A stretch of 64,000 nucleotides of DNA, taken from NCBI GenBank assembly GCA_045539515.1, contig JAZQFN010000044.1, forward strand, positions 10,315-74,314, given 5' to 3'. How positions within the stretch are numbered: the stretch's first letter is position 1; each line of letters starts with the position of its first letter. The position numbers and the translations under genes were made by a program. The stretch is from RGIG8748 sp045539515 (GTDB lineage Bacteria > Bacillota > Clostridia > UMGS1810). Positions 42,314 to 51,561 of this stretch are shown in pieces. The notes beneath the pieces were generated by a model. It was given only the letters and a program-made list of their open reading frames with translations, did not search any database and was not told the origin of the DNA.

Positions 42314-43129
42314 TTAAAACATTCCTCTGTATTCTGTGGGTGTCATATTGGTATACTTTTTAAACATTCTTGAAAAATACGAATTATCATACACCCCCAC
42401 CGCCTTACTTACCTCGTACACCGACATATCGGTGGTGGCAAAAAGGGTCATTGCTCTGTAGACTTTAAGCTTATTGAAGTAAACTATGGGCGATTCTCCA
42501 AAAGATGTTTTAAATTTTTTAACAAAATATGTGGGTTGCATATACGAGATTGAAGCGAGCTCATTGAGCTTTAGGGTTTTGTCAGTATTTTGATGCATAT
42601 AGCTTATTACTCCGTCAAAAGGTGTGGTAAGCTTTTTCTTTTCGCTATGCCTTAAGAGAAACTCTTTTATAACAAGGGAAATGTTAGCACAAAAAATCAC
42701 ATCATACATAGGATTCTTGTTCATTTCGTAGCGGAGAGAATCTTCAAAAAGCTTTGCAATAGCGGTAACATCATCTGTATGAATTACAGGGTATGCCATA
42801 TTCACACCCAAAGACTCATTCCACGGTTTGCCGTTTACATAGGCTTCAAAGTTAATTTCGTACATTGTAAGCTCACGGCACATACTAAAGTAGGAGCGCA
42901 TCTTACCCTTTGGCATAAACACAAGGTCACCGGAGCGCAATATGTGGCTTTGCTCTTCAATAATAACACAGCACTCCCCTTCCACCACAAAGAAAAAAGC
43001 ATCGCTGTTGCCTATATGCCCCTTGGGGTCGCCCTTCCAGTTAATTGGCGGAAAATACAACTGAACAATCCTTGGTATAATATTAAAGCTTTCTATCATA
43101 GGGGTAAGGTAGGAATAAATGTTGTTCAT
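42314..43129 (-). CDS. AraC-family regulator beside nagAB
   Basis: The protein (272 residues from this start) has an N-terminal cupin (SDAFFFVVEGECCVIIEEQSHILRSGDLVFMPKGKMRSYF is its core, cut here in parts) and a C-terminal AraC HTH pair (LNELASISYMQPTYFVKKFK and MSVYEVSKAVGVYDNSYFSRMFKKY). I use ATG 43129 because GGAG lies 7 bases upstream; the frame extends 19 codons. It is divergent from nagA with a 188-base spacer, so it probably controls GlcNAc use; the effector is unknown. Confidence 0.9.
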   Translation of the reverse strand: MNNIYSYLTPMIESFNIIPRIVQLYFPPINWKGDPKGHIGNSDAFFFVVEGECCVIIEEQSHILRSGDLVFMPKGKMRSYFSMCRELTMYEINFEAYVNGKPWNESLGVNMAYPVIHTDDVTAIAKLFEDSLRYEMNKNPMYDVIFCANISLVIKEFLLRHSEKKKLTTPFDGVISYMHQNTDKTLKLNELASISYMQPTYFVKKFKTSFGESPIVYFNKLKVYRAMTLFATTDMSVYEVSKAVGVYDNSYFSRMFKKYTNMTPTEYRGMF

Positions 43130-43254
43130 ATTACAGCTCCTTTTTGATGCATATTTTACAACAAAGTGCAATTTCGTCCTATACAATCATTAAATACTGG
43201 CTTTAAAAAGCTATAGTTTTTACAATATTATTTTACAAAAGTCAAGATAATCCA

Positions 43255-43283
43255 TTTACGAAACAATTATACTATTCTATAAT
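43255..43283 (+). promoter_or_regulatory. Promoter of nagAB
   Basis: TTTACG (43255-43260) and TATAAT (43278-43283) with a 17-base spacer, 35 bases before the nagA start. Confidence 0.7.
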
Positions 43284-43317
43284 AAACTTGTCAACATTAA
43301 TTACAGGAGGATAAACA

Positions 43318-44484
43318 ATGATTAAAATAAAGAACGGAAAAGTAATAACAGATATCATTTCAGAAACTAATGTATACATAAAAGACGGGAGGATTTTTGC
43401 CGTAACTGACGAAGAACTTCCTTGCCGTGAGGAAATTGATGCAAAAGGACTTTATGTTTCTCCCGGGTTTATAGACACCCATTGCCACGGGGGCGGAAAT
43501 CACGACTTTATGGACGGAAGTGTGGAAGCTGCAAAAGGCGCCATGAAAGCCCACTTTAAACACGGCACAACTACAATGCTGCCCACAACCCTTTCGGAAA
43601 GTACGGAAGCAATTATGGGCGCCATAGCAGACATAAAACAGGCAATAGAAGAAGACGAAGACCTGCCCCATGTACCCGGTGTACACCTGGAGGGCCCCTA
43701 CTTTGCCAAAAGTCAGGCAGGCGCACAGGATTTGCGCTACATAGTGCCTCCTGTTAAAGAGGACTACACCAAAATATGCGAAACCTACGGAAATTTTATT
43801 AAAAAGTATGCCTTTGCTCCCGAGCTTCCCGGAAGTGAGGAGTTTTGCAAGTACATAACCTCAAGAGGAATTATAGCATCAGCCGGTCACACAGAATGTA
43901 CTTATGATGATATGCAGAAAATGTCGGACTGCGGTCTTACCATGGTAACTCACCTTTATTCCGCAATGAGCACAATTGTGAGAAAAGGCGGTTTCAGAAT
44001 ACTTGGCGCAATAGAAGCTACCTACCTTATGGATAATGTGTATGCCGAAGTTATTGCCGACGGACTTCACGTACCGCCGGAGCTTTTAAAGTTTATATAC
44101 AAGTTCAAAGGTCCCGACAAAATGTGCCTTATAACAGACTCCATACGAGGTGCAGATATGCCCGAGGGTAAGTCTATTATAGGAAGTCTTAAGAACGGTC
44201 AGGATTGCATTATCGAGGGGGGTATTGCTAAGATGCCTGACAGAACCTGTTTTGCAGGAAGTGTAGCAACCACTGACAGACTTGTGAGAACATTCTACAA
44301 ACAAGTGGGAGTGCCTCTCACCGATGCGGTAAAGATGGCATCGACCACTCCGGCTGTTGCTCACGGATTTAAAAACGTGGGTGCCATAAAGGAAGGTTAC
44401 GATGCAGACATCCTCTTCTTTGACGACGACATAAACATAAAGAAAATAATAATGAAAAGAAATAATAATATAAAAATTTATTAA
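43318..44484 (+). CDS. nagA: N-acetylglucosamine-6-phosphate deacetylase
   Basis: The enzyme converts GlcNAc-6-phosphate to glucosamine-6-phosphate and acetate. Full-length at 388 residues. Metal and substrate motifs are FIDTHCHGGGNHDFMDG, LEGPYF, AGHTECTYDDM, HLYSAMS, ADGLHVPP and ITDSIRGA (the usual TDAM Asp). Proton-relay and phosphate-site residues appear intact. AGGAGG lies 7 bases before the ATG. It forms an operon with nagB, 17 bases downstream. Confidence 0.95.
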   Translation: MIKIKNGKVITDIISETNVYIKDGRIFAVTDEELPCREEIDAKGLYVSPGFIDTHCHGGGNHDFMDGSVEAAKGAMKAHFKHGTTTMLPTTLSESTEAIMGAIADIKQAIEEDEDLPHVPGVHLEGPYFAKSQAGAQDLRYIVPPVKEDYTKICETYGNFIKKYAFAPELPGSEEFCKYITSRGIIASAGHTECTYDDMQKMSDCGLTMVTHLYSAMSTIVRKGGFRILGAIEATYLMDNVYAEVIADGLHVPPELLKFIYKFKGPDKMCLITDSIRGADMPEGKSIIGSLKNGQDCIIEGGIAKMPDRTCFAGSVATTDRLVRTFYKQVGVPLTDAVKMASTTPAVAHGFKNVGAIKEGYDADILFFDDDINIKKIIMKRNNNIKIY

Positions 44485-44501
44485 TAAAGGAGAAAATTAA
44501 A

Positions 44502-45233
44502 ATGGAAATCAGAATTTGCGAAAACCCCGATACCCTGGGAAAGAGTGTGGCAGAATACACCGCAAAATGCATTAACGATGCAATAAGAGAAAAGGGCGAA
44601 GCAAGAATTGCCCTCTCTACAGGTGCATCACAGTTTGACACAATTAAGCACCTTGTACAGCAGGATGTAGATTGGAGCAAGGTTGAAATGTTCCATCTTG
44701 ACGAATATGTCGGCATGGACGAGAGCCACGGCGCAAGCTTCAGAAAATACCTTAAGGAAAGATTTGTAAATCAAGTTAAAAACCTTAAAGCGGCTCACTT
44801 TGTTGACGGCACAAAGGAATGCATCAAGACCCTTACCGAAGAAATAAGAAAGTCCCCTATTGACATCGGTCTTATAGGCATCGGCGAAAACAGCCACATT
44901 GCTTTTAACGACCCACCGGCAGACTTTGACACAAAGGAAGCATACATCATAGTAAACCTTGACGAAAAATGCAGAAAGCAGCAGCTTGGCGAGGGCTGGT
45001 TCCCCACTTTGGAGGATGTGCCCAAACAGGCAATTTCCATGACAGTATATCAGATAATGCAGTGCAAGAAAATTGTATCCTGTGTGCCCTACCCGGTGAA
45101 GGCTGATGCAATTGAAATGACTCTTAAGACAAAGGAAACCACACCTATGGTTCCTGCAACAAAGCTTAAGGAGCATCCCGATTTTATACTCTATGCAGAT
45201 ATGGACAGTGCAAAGGGAATAATAAATTTCTGA
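44502..45233 (+). CDS. nagB: Glucosamine-6-phosphate deaminase
   Basis: The enzyme turns glucosamine-6-phosphate into fructose-6-phosphate and ammonia. LSTGASQFDTIKHL (phosphate loop), FHLDEYVGM (catalytic Asp) and GIGENSHIAFNDPPADF match NagB; the usual GIGxDGHIAFNEP has Glu-Asn for Asp-Gly and Asp for Glu, so it belongs to a divergent branch that could also be a related 6-phospho-sugar isomerase. Position after nagA supports the assignment. AAAGGAG precedes the ATG. Confidence 0.9.
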   Translation: MEIRICENPDTLGKSVAEYTAKCINDAIREKGEARIALSTGASQFDTIKHLVQQDVDWSKVEMFHLDEYVGMDESHGASFRKYLKERFVNQVKNLKAAHFVDGTKECIKTLTEEIRKSPIDIGLIGIGENSHIAFNDPPADFDTKEAYIIVNLDEKCRKQQLGEGWFPTLEDVPKQAISMTVYQIMQCKKIVSCVPYPVKADAIEMTLKTKETTPMVPATKLKEHPDFILYADMDSAKGIINF

Positions 45234-45262
45234 AACTTTAAACAAGACAAACACTAACAAAA

Positions 45263-45364
45263 ATGTCATTCTGAGCGTAGCCGTAGGCGAAGTCGAAGAA
45301 TCTCCATAGTAAGTGAGATTCTCATTTGCAAGGAAGATTCCTCACATACGTTCGGAATGACATA
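45263..45364. repeat. Dispersed palindromic element, copy A
   Basis: The ends are ATGTCATTCTGAGCG and CGGAATGACAT, with GAAGAATCT...GAGATTCTC and AAGATTCCTC words inside. It fills the 200-base gap between nagB and the Gfo/Idh gene. Confidence 0.8.
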
Positions 45365-45436
45365 TGGGGTTTGTACTCATAATAATTCATCAATGATAAA
45401 TATCATTTTATTTCCCTTAAGAAAGGAACAAGTAAT

Positions 45437-46720
45437 ATGAAAAAATATGCATTAGTAGGCACAGGAAACCGCGGACTGCAGTCTTACATGATGCCTATGG
45501 TTGACGAAGTGGACGATGCGGCAAATCTTGTGGCTGTATGTGACAAAAATCTAAAACGTGCAAAAGCTGCAGTTAAGCTTTGTGGCAAAGACGTTAATAT
45601 TTACACAGACTTTGCCAAAATGATTGAAACCGAAAAGCCCGACACCGTAATTATAACCACCAAGGATGCCAACCACTCGGACTACATAATAAAGGCAATG
45701 GAAATGGGCTGTGATGTAATCAGCGAAAAACCCCTTACCACAGACCCGAAAAAATTTAACGCCATATACAAATGTTACGAGAGAACAGGCAGAAACCTTG
45801 TGGTAACCTTTAACTGTCGTTTTATGCCCTATTTTGTGCGCATTAAGGAGATACTGAATACCGGTGTAATCGGTGACATACTCTCCGTACATTTTGAATG
45901 GGCGTTGGACACACGTCACGGTGCAGACTACTTCCGCAGATGGCACAGAGAAAGACGAAATTCCGGCTCCCTTTTGGTACACAAGTCCACCCATCACTTT
46001 GACATACTCAACTGGCTTATAGACGAAGACCCGGTTAAGGTAAATGCCTTTGGCACCAAGAGATTTTACGGACCCACAAGGGAAAATCGAAGCGAAAGAT
46101 GCCTTACCTGCCCTCACAAAGCAAAGTGTGAGTTCTACTACGACATAGAGCACGACGAATTTTTAAGAAAACTCTACCTGGAATGTGAGGACGAGGACGG
46201 ATACTACAGAGATAAATGCGTGTTCTCCGAGGAAATTGACATTGAGGATTCCGTGGCTATAAACATTAAGTATTCCAAGGGTACGGTTGTTTCCTACTCA
46301 CTTACAGCACACTCACCCTATGAAGGCTCAAAGATTGTGATAAACGGCACTAAAGGCCGCCTTGAAGCCGAAAACTTTGCAGACCTTGTAAATCTTGGAA
46401 AAAATAAGATGGAAATACGTGCGTACAACAGACTTGGTGAAGCCCAGGTTTACCACTTGAACCCCGAAAAGATGCTTACGTACAACACTCCTGTTCTGCC
46501 AAGAAGCAAGGGCGGTGATATATACGGTGCTCACGGCGGTGCCGATGTAATAATGAGAGATATGCTGTTCCGTGGTTTCCATGAGGACAAACTCCACCAG
46601 ATGGCAGATATACGTGCCGGTGCCATGAGTCTTGCTGTAGGTTTTGCGGCAAATATCTCTATGTCAGAAGACAGAGCCGTGTATGTAAACGAGCTTTTTG
46701 ACAACGTAAAAGTAAAATAA
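45437..46720 (+). CDS. Gfo/Idh/MocA-family oxidoreductase
   Basis: An N-terminal Rossmann fold (YALVGTGNRG) and the family motif ISEKPLTTDPKKF (EKP Lys) mark NAD(P)-linked sugar dehydrogenases of this family. VHKSTHHFDILNWL carries the catalytic His. An insert around residues 215-260 has CLTCPHKAKCEFYY, four Cys that may bind metal and are found in a subset of the family. It follows nagAB after a repeat element and probably processes another sugar of the same glycan; the substrate is unknown. Confidence 0.9.
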   Translation: MKKYALVGTGNRGLQSYMMPMVDEVDDAANLVAVCDKNLKRAKAAVKLCGKDVNIYTDFAKMIETEKPDTVIITTKDANHSDYIIKAMEMGCDVISEKPLTTDPKKFNAIYKCYERTGRNLVVTFNCRFMPYFVRIKEILNTGVIGDILSVHFEWALDTRHGADYFRRWHRERRNSGSLLVHKSTHHFDILNWLIDEDPVKVNAFGTKRFYGPTRENRSERCLTCPHKAKCEFYYDIEHDEFLRKLYLECEDEDGYYRDKCVFSEEIDIEDSVAINIKYSKGTVVSYSLTAHSPYEGSKIVINGTKGRLEAENFADLVNLGKNKMEIRAYNRLGEAQVYHLNPEKMLTYNTPVLPRSKGGDIYGAHGGADVIMRDMLFRGFHEDKLHQMADIRAGAMSLAVGFAANISMSEDRAVYVNELFDNVKVK

Positions 46721-46736
46721 CCTTACACAAAAAACA

Positions 46737-46765
46737 AAAGGTGTGCCGCGGCACACCTTTCATTT
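46737..46765 (+). terminator. Terminator between Gfo/Idh and solute-binding genes
   Basis: AAAGGTGTGCC and GGCACACCTTT form an 11-base-pair stem with only two bases between, so the real loop is larger; T residues follow on the plus strand and A residues on the other side. Confidence 0.88.
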
Positions 46766-46775
46766 TTATATAGAA

Positions 46776-48350
46776 TTATTTATAATCCTTGGGGTTAACC
46801 TTTTCAGGATTCTGCTTCTTGTATTCAAGAACTGCTGCACGAGTTTTCTTGAAGTCAGCTTCAGCCTCCTGGTGAGTTTCAATGTAGTTATCCATCTGTA
46901 CCTGTACATGCTTCATATACTTGTCGATACCTGCAATCTTAAGAGCTTCTTTTTCCTTCTTGATGGCAGCATCAACATTGGGAACTGCACCGTACATTCT
47001 GGGAGAAGAATATTCGGTAAATACATCATTGAGCTGAACTGCAAGAGATGCCATTTCACCTTCGGAGTTGATTGCACAGTTAACGAGAGGATCGGAAACA
47101 GCAATGCTGTTCATTTCTTCAACAAGGTCTAATGCATAAGGATAGTCATACTGTGTTGCAAACTCATATTTCTTATTCTTAATACCAAGATTAGGTGCTG
47201 CATAGTTCTGGCTCTTGGGAATATACTCGCCTTTTTCATTAAGCTCGTAGTGCTTACCTTCAATACCGTGTATAAGAAGGTTGTGCATTTCTTTGTCTGC
47301 ATAAATAGCATCGATAACCTTAAGAGCGGCTGCCTTCTGCTTGGAGGTTGCACTTACTGCAACTGCACAGTTAAGGTAACCGTAGGTCTTCTGGAGCTTG
47401 GAGTACATAGAGTAGAATCTTACGTCCCACTTGTCTGCACCTTCAATCTTCTTTAAGTCGTTGTAAAGAACGTTTGCAGATGCAGGACTGGAAGTCCATG
47501 CAAAAGCACTCTTACCATTTCTTAAGGATTCTTCTGCAGTGGTGTTGTTGGAGAGAACAGACTTGGAGAATACACCGTTATCGTACCATTTTTTAACTGT
47601 ATTTGAATATTCCTTAACCTCAGGCTTATCTATAGCAATGAAGAGTTCTCTGTCATCGTCAAATACACTGTAGTAGTAGTGACCGCCAAAGGAAAGTGAA
47701 CCGGGAGCAGCCCAGCCCCAGTCGGAAGCCCACATGGAGAATATCATCCAGGGAGAACCACCTGCAGCATTGTAGGGAACTATATTGGTCTGACCCTTCT
47801 TGTTGAGGTCTGCAACACCCATAAGGAATGCATCAATATCGTCGATGGTGTTGAGGTTATCTATACCAACCTTATCCATAAGGTCACCACGAGCAACAAT
47901 TACTCTGTTGGGGGAATACTTATTGATACCGGGGATTGCATAGTACTTACCTTCAAACTGTGCGGCATTGAGCATTTCTCTGCCGTTTTCCCACATGTAG
48001 GGTGCGTATTTCTTGAAGTCTTCTTCCTTAAGCTCCATAAATGCATCCTTGGATACATTCTGCCAGTAACCGAGCCAGTCGGGGCAAAGGATAAGGTCAA
48101 AGCCATCGCCTGCGGCAAACTTAAGGTCATACTGAGTCTGGTCTATGTACTCAAACTTAACAGTATAGCCTGTTTTTTCCTTCAACATTGCGTTGAATTT
48201 TTCAAATACTTCGGGATTGTCGGAAGCTTCTGTACCAACAACAACCCATGTGATTTCTCCGGATTCTTCCTCATTTTTACCGCATCCTACAAAAAGGCTT
48301 GCAGCAAGCACAAGAACGAGAAGAAGTGAAATTAGTCTTAATTTTTTCAT
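46776..48350 (-). CDS. ABC-type solute-binding lipoprotein, orphan
   Basis: The lipobox LFVGCG and the fold pattern (TWVVVGTEASDNPEVFEKFNAMLKEKTGYTVKFEY, given in short pieces elsewhere; YAIPGINKY; WASDWGW) identify an extracellular binding protein of the large LplA/YtcQ-type family that binds oligosaccharides. The ATG at 48350 is better spaced from AAAGGG than the one two codons earlier. Usually such genes sit with two LplB/YtcP-type permease genes; none is in this window, so the partner must be elsewhere. It follows the large secreted protein gene on the same strand. Confidence 0.9.
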   Translation of the reverse strand: MKKLRLISLLLVLVLAASLFVGCGKNEEESGEITWVVVGTEASDNPEVFEKFNAMLKEKTGYTVKFEYIDQTQYDLKFAAGDGFDLILCPDWLGYWQNVSKDAFMELKEEDFKKYAPYMWENGREMLNAAQFEGKYYAIPGINKYSPNRVIVARGDLMDKVGIDNLNTIDDIDAFLMGVADLNKKGQTNIVPYNAAGGSPWMIFSMWASDWGWAAPGSLSFGGHYYYSVFDDDRELFIAIDKPEVKEYSNTVKKWYDNGVFSKSVLSNNTTAEESLRNGKSAFAWTSSPASANVLYNDLKKIEGADKWDVRFYSMYSKLQKTYGYLNCAVAVSATSKQKAAALKVIDAIYADKEMHNLLIHGIEGKHYELNEKGEYIPKSQNYAAPNLGIKNKKYEFATQYDYPYALDLVEEMNSIAVSDPLVNCAINSEGEMASLAVQLNDVFTEYSSPRMYGAVPNVDAAIKKEKEALKIAGIDKYMKHVQVQMDNYIETHQEAEADFKKTRAAVLEYKKQNPEKVNPKDYK

Positions 48351-48379
48351 TTTCATTGCCCTTTCATATAATTTTTGAC

Positions 48380-48538
48380 AAAAAGCAACTCCGTATCAGT
48401 ACTAATGCCATGTTATGATTACGAAAGTCTGTGAGAATCTTCCTGACAAACGAGCGTTCATTTTGTCGTTGAGATTCTTCACTGTCATTTTGAATGACAA
48501 CTGCTTAAAGCATCAAAACATACGAAAGTTGCTTTTTG
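48380..48538. repeat. Nested inverted repeat with palindromic element, copy B
   Basis: CAAAAAGCAACT with CGTAT at the left pairs with the right-hand ATACG/AGTTGCTTTTTG (about 48379-48396 and 48521-48539). Between them lies a degenerate copy of the dispersed element (GAGAATCTTCCTGAC, GAGATTCTTCACTGTCATT). It looks like an element inserted in, or captured by, a terminator-like hairpin. Confidence 0.6.
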
Positions 48539-48551
48539 CGATTATATGTGA

Positions 48552-51038
48552 TTATTTATTAAGTTCCTTTACAAATACCACGTAAAGTCCGGAGTTACCG
48601 GGGGTTTTCATGGTAATTGTGCCGGGCTGAACTTCCCTTGTGTATACATGGCGCATATTTCTGATTTGTGAGCCGCTGTATGTATACTGGAGGGAGTCTG
48701 CAGCATCAAGAAGCACATAACCATAGCCGTCAGCCACAAGACCGGGATGTTCATCGCCGCAGAACACTATAATCTCCGCAGGACGGTTTACCTTAAAGGT
48801 GTATAAGGGACGCGGTATATAGTCTTCTTCGACCTTAGGAAAAATATATATCGTTTTTCCATCTTTATCTTTTTCTCCGCTATCAACTTTCTCATAGTTA
48901 TTGTACATACAAGCAATAGCACTTGAGGAACCATCGTCATACTTTATGTTGGACTGAAGGAAGATAGCATCATCAAGGTCGTATGAGCCGGGATATGAAG
49001 AAATGCTTCCTGTGCCGTTATACCTTGATGTGTCCTTAAGACCTAATCTGTCCATAGCAATACTCTGGTTGGTGTCCTCTGCATCAAAAATTTCCGGAAC
49101 GGGAAGAGGCAGATTATTGTCATTCATATTGATTGTAGCCCCGTTGTAGGTAACGGTTTCTGTGGGACGAGCCACATCTGTAACAAGAGCTACGGGTGCT
49201 TCTTCAATTTCTTTAACCTTAGCTGCTATCTCTGCAACAGAAATAAACTTTTCCAGCTTTGTGGGAGTAGTTGCATTGGGTGTTGCAATGTCGTACTTCT
49301 GGATAAGCTCCGGGGTTAAAGTATATGCCTTTTGTGATTTATTTCCGGTAAGAGCATCATTCATGAAAAATGCATATTTACGTATCTTGTAGCTTGCAGC
49401 TGAAGCATAGGTATATGTAACATCATCCTGAGTATATGTTTCACTGTAACTATTGCTTGTTGAATAGAGCATAAGGTCTGTCATGTCTATCATTTTGTTT
49501 GCTACCCAATATGCACAGGGAAGATACTTGGATAAATCCTGATATCTTGTTGCTATTGTTGTGTCCCGAGATACAGTGTCACCGGTTGCGGAACCGTCAA
49601 AGTATACGGTAGCACTCTGGGTAACTACATGAACATCAACAGGCTCATCTACGTAGAATTCAAATATCATATCATCTGTGGTAGCACAAGTGTAGCCAGC
49701 AGAAGGAATAGCAATGTAGTTGCAGCCCAGAAGAGTGGAATTTACCATGTAGAATCCAAGACCACCGCTTACCGGCTCACGGGTACCACCATTGGTAACA
49801 CGGGAACCGGAAACAAGATAATGATCGTTTGCTACAAATTTGTCATATACGGGAACATATACCGCCTTTTCCGCACCGTCAGCCACCTTATACATTTTAA
49901 CGGTATATCCTTCATGAATTACAGATTTTTCACCATCCACTGTGGTGTTGTTGGGATCTACGGTTGTGCCCTCAGCCATGCCCTGATAAGCGCTAAGCTG
50001 ACCATAGGTGGCTCTTTCTTCTACAAAAGGTTCCAAAAGGCGGTTGTCTGCATAAGCGGAATCGTAGTCATATGCAGTTATGACACCGCTGTCTTTAACC
50101 CAGTTTATAGGTGTGGAATCCTGATAGAGAACTGTGTTTTTATCTGTTCCCGAGGTTTTGGGTACTATTACAAGAACAGAGGTTTTTCCTGCAACACCCT
50201 TTACCTGAAGAGTAACTTTTCCGGCAGTGTCATATGACTTAACATGATCGTAATACTTTGTTGTTGAGCCTGCAATACCACCGGTAGTTCCGTTTTCTAC
50301 AAAATCGGAAACAACAAGTTCATTGATATCATAGTTTATTGTGATAACTTCTTCTGCCTCTCTGGAGTAGTATGCCTTAGTAGTATCCTTACCGGTATTT
50401 GCGCTATCGTTGGGATTGTGAACTGTGCGTGTGTCTACAATTCTTGCTCCGCTGCCGATGGTGATAACAGACTGCATAGCTTCGTAGTCTGTGGCAACAT
50501 CAACGTCAATGGAGCTGTCCTTTGTCTTGTAGGTTATCTTGGGAAGATCGATATCGCCGTCGGCATCTGTGTCAGAAAGCTTTACTGTGTAGGTATCCTT
50601 ACTGAAGCTTAATGCCTCCCCTGCCGCTGTTGCAAAGGGAACACCGTCAAAGTAGATTTCTACATCGGCTTCTGTAGCAACCGCAAGGTCTGCGGCAACT
50701 GTAAGAGGAGTAGCCTTGTCGTCTGCGTTCCAGATAAAGGATTTAACTGTGTTTGATTCAGCTTCTTTTTCCACTGTTGTCTTTAAAAAAGCATCCTTGG
50801 CATTTTCGGCGCTTTCACTTACATCGTAGTCAACCACGCTGCCGGAAGCATCGTATACAGCTGTAACAAGTTTAGCCTCAGAGGAAAGACCTCTTACGGC
50901 AACTGTTGCTGTAACCTTAAGCTCATTGGTTTCGTGGTTAATAAGACCGATATTAGCGGCAAAAGCTACTGCTGAAAGCTGAAGAACCATGGCAAGAACA
51001 AGTATTAAAGACAAAGTAAGTTTAAAATACTTTTTCAT
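48552..51038 (-). CDS. Large secreted protein of unknown function
   Basis: A signal peptide (cleavage near AVAFAA, residue 28) leads to an 800-residue beta-rich protein without SLH, LRR, dockerin or catalytic motifs that I recognise. The end (GTITMKTPGNSGLYVVFVKEL) and RPLYTFKVNRPAEIIVFCGDEHPG resemble beta domains in the other large secreted proteins of this cluster. It may be a glycan-binding or surface-layer component. Its terminator region carries repeat copy B, and copy C lies just upstream of its start. Confidence 0.75.
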   Translation of the reverse strand: MKKYFKLTLSLILVLAMVLQLSAVAFAANIGLINHETNELKVTATVAVRGLSSEAKLVTAVYDASGSVVDYDVSESAENAKDAFLKTTVEKEAESNTVKSFIWNADDKATPLTVAADLAVATEADVEIYFDGVPFATAAGEALSFSKDTYTVKLSDTDADGDIDLPKITYKTKDSSIDVDVATDYEAMQSVITIGSGARIVDTRTVHNPNDSANTGKDTTKAYYSREAEEVITINYDINELVVSDFVENGTTGGIAGSTTKYYDHVKSYDTAGKVTLQVKGVAGKTSVLVIVPKTSGTDKNTVLYQDSTPINWVKDSGVITAYDYDSAYADNRLLEPFVEERATYGQLSAYQGMAEGTTVDPNNTTVDGEKSVIHEGYTVKMYKVADGAEKAVYVPVYDKFVANDHYLVSGSRVTNGGTREPVSGGLGFYMVNSTLLGCNYIAIPSAGYTCATTDDMIFEFYVDEPVDVHVVTQSATVYFDGSATGDTVSRDTTIATRYQDLSKYLPCAYWVANKMIDMTDLMLYSTSNSYSETYTQDDVTYTYASAASYKIRKYAFFMNDALTGNKSQKAYTLTPELIQKYDIATPNATTPTKLEKFISVAEIAAKVKEIEEAPVALVTDVARPTETVTYNGATINMNDNNLPLPVPEIFDAEDTNQSIAMDRLGLKDTSRYNGTGSISSYPGSYDLDDAIFLQSNIKYDDGSSSAIACMYNNYEKVDSGEKDKDGKTIYIFPKVEEDYIPRPLYTFKVNRPAEIIVFCGDEHPGLVADGYGYVLLDAADSLQYTYSGSQIRNMRHVYTREVQPGTITMKTPGNSGLYVVFVKELNK

Positions 51039-51070
51039 TTTAATTCATCTTCTTTCTAATAGATATTAGT

Positions 51071-51163
51071 TTTTGTCATTCTGAACGTAGTGAAGAATCT
51101 TCCTTTTCAATGAGAATCTCACCGGTTATGGAGATCCTTCGGCTACGCCTCAGGATGACAAAA
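51071..51163. repeat. Dispersed palindromic element, copy C
   Basis: TTTTGTCATTCTGAACG at the left and CAGGATGACAAAA at the right are inverted; inner words are GAAGAATCT and GAGATCCTTCGGC. It lies 33 bases upstream of the 828-residue secreted protein gene. Confidence 0.8.
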
Positions 51164-51240
51164 GTGGGTTAAAACGTGAAATTCACTGCATTCCACAGGC
51201 AGAACAAATCAGTATATCTTATTTTTTAGTTAATATTGTT

Positions 51241-51286
51241 TTTACTATGTATGTTAAGTACATAGTAAACCAAGGGTACCCTTGGT
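51241..51286. promoter_or_regulatory. Two adjoining perfect palindromes, possible operators
   Basis: TTTACTATGTA/TACATAGTAAA (51241-51269, 7-base loop) is joined to ACCAAGGGTACCCTTGGT (51269-51286, an 18-base perfect palindrome with no loop). The second cannot fold as a terminator without losing central pairs. They lie upstream of the secreted-protein gene, between repeat copies C and D. Confidence 0.5.
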
Positions 51287-51299
51287 AAAAAATTCATTT

Positions 51300-51560
51300 T
51301 GTAGTATACAAGTTGTTTGGCTCCGTTTACACCGGCATATACGGATACAGGTGTAAACAGAGCAAAATATATAAATACGGGCGACTCCCAACCCCCACTC
51401 GAAACAGACAGAGGGAATAGGGTCTTAGCTTCGCTTGGGAAGAGTAAGCCGCCCTGTATTTATCAAGAATTAAAGGGAGAAAAAGTGAATCCGCCAAAGC
51501 AGGTAACACCTCATCCACCGCAAGCGGTCCCCAACTTCCATTAAAGCAGATTCAAGGCCA
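51300..51560. other. Intergenic mosaic with inverted repeats, no gene
   Basis: GCTC-C-GTTTACACC (51320-51333) pairs with GGTGTAAAC-A-GAGC (51350-51363). ATAAATACGGGCGAC near 51370 is roughly inverted against GCCGCCCTGTATTTA (51449-51463), and that latter word recurs at 51677-51691. CATCCACCGCAAGCGGTCC near 51510 is typical of short non-autonomous elements in gut Clostridia. The only open frame (51317-51544) has no coding character. Confidence 0.5.
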
Positions 51561-51561
51561 T

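Noticed and set aside
51241..51286. Terminator of the heparinase operon
   Set aside because: The palindromes lie over 400 bases past the lyase stop and the T-tract is upstream of the stem on the minus strand.
51317..51544. Plus-strand 75-codon frame
   Set aside because: It consists of intergenic repeat pieces, has no ribosome site and reads into a palindromic element.
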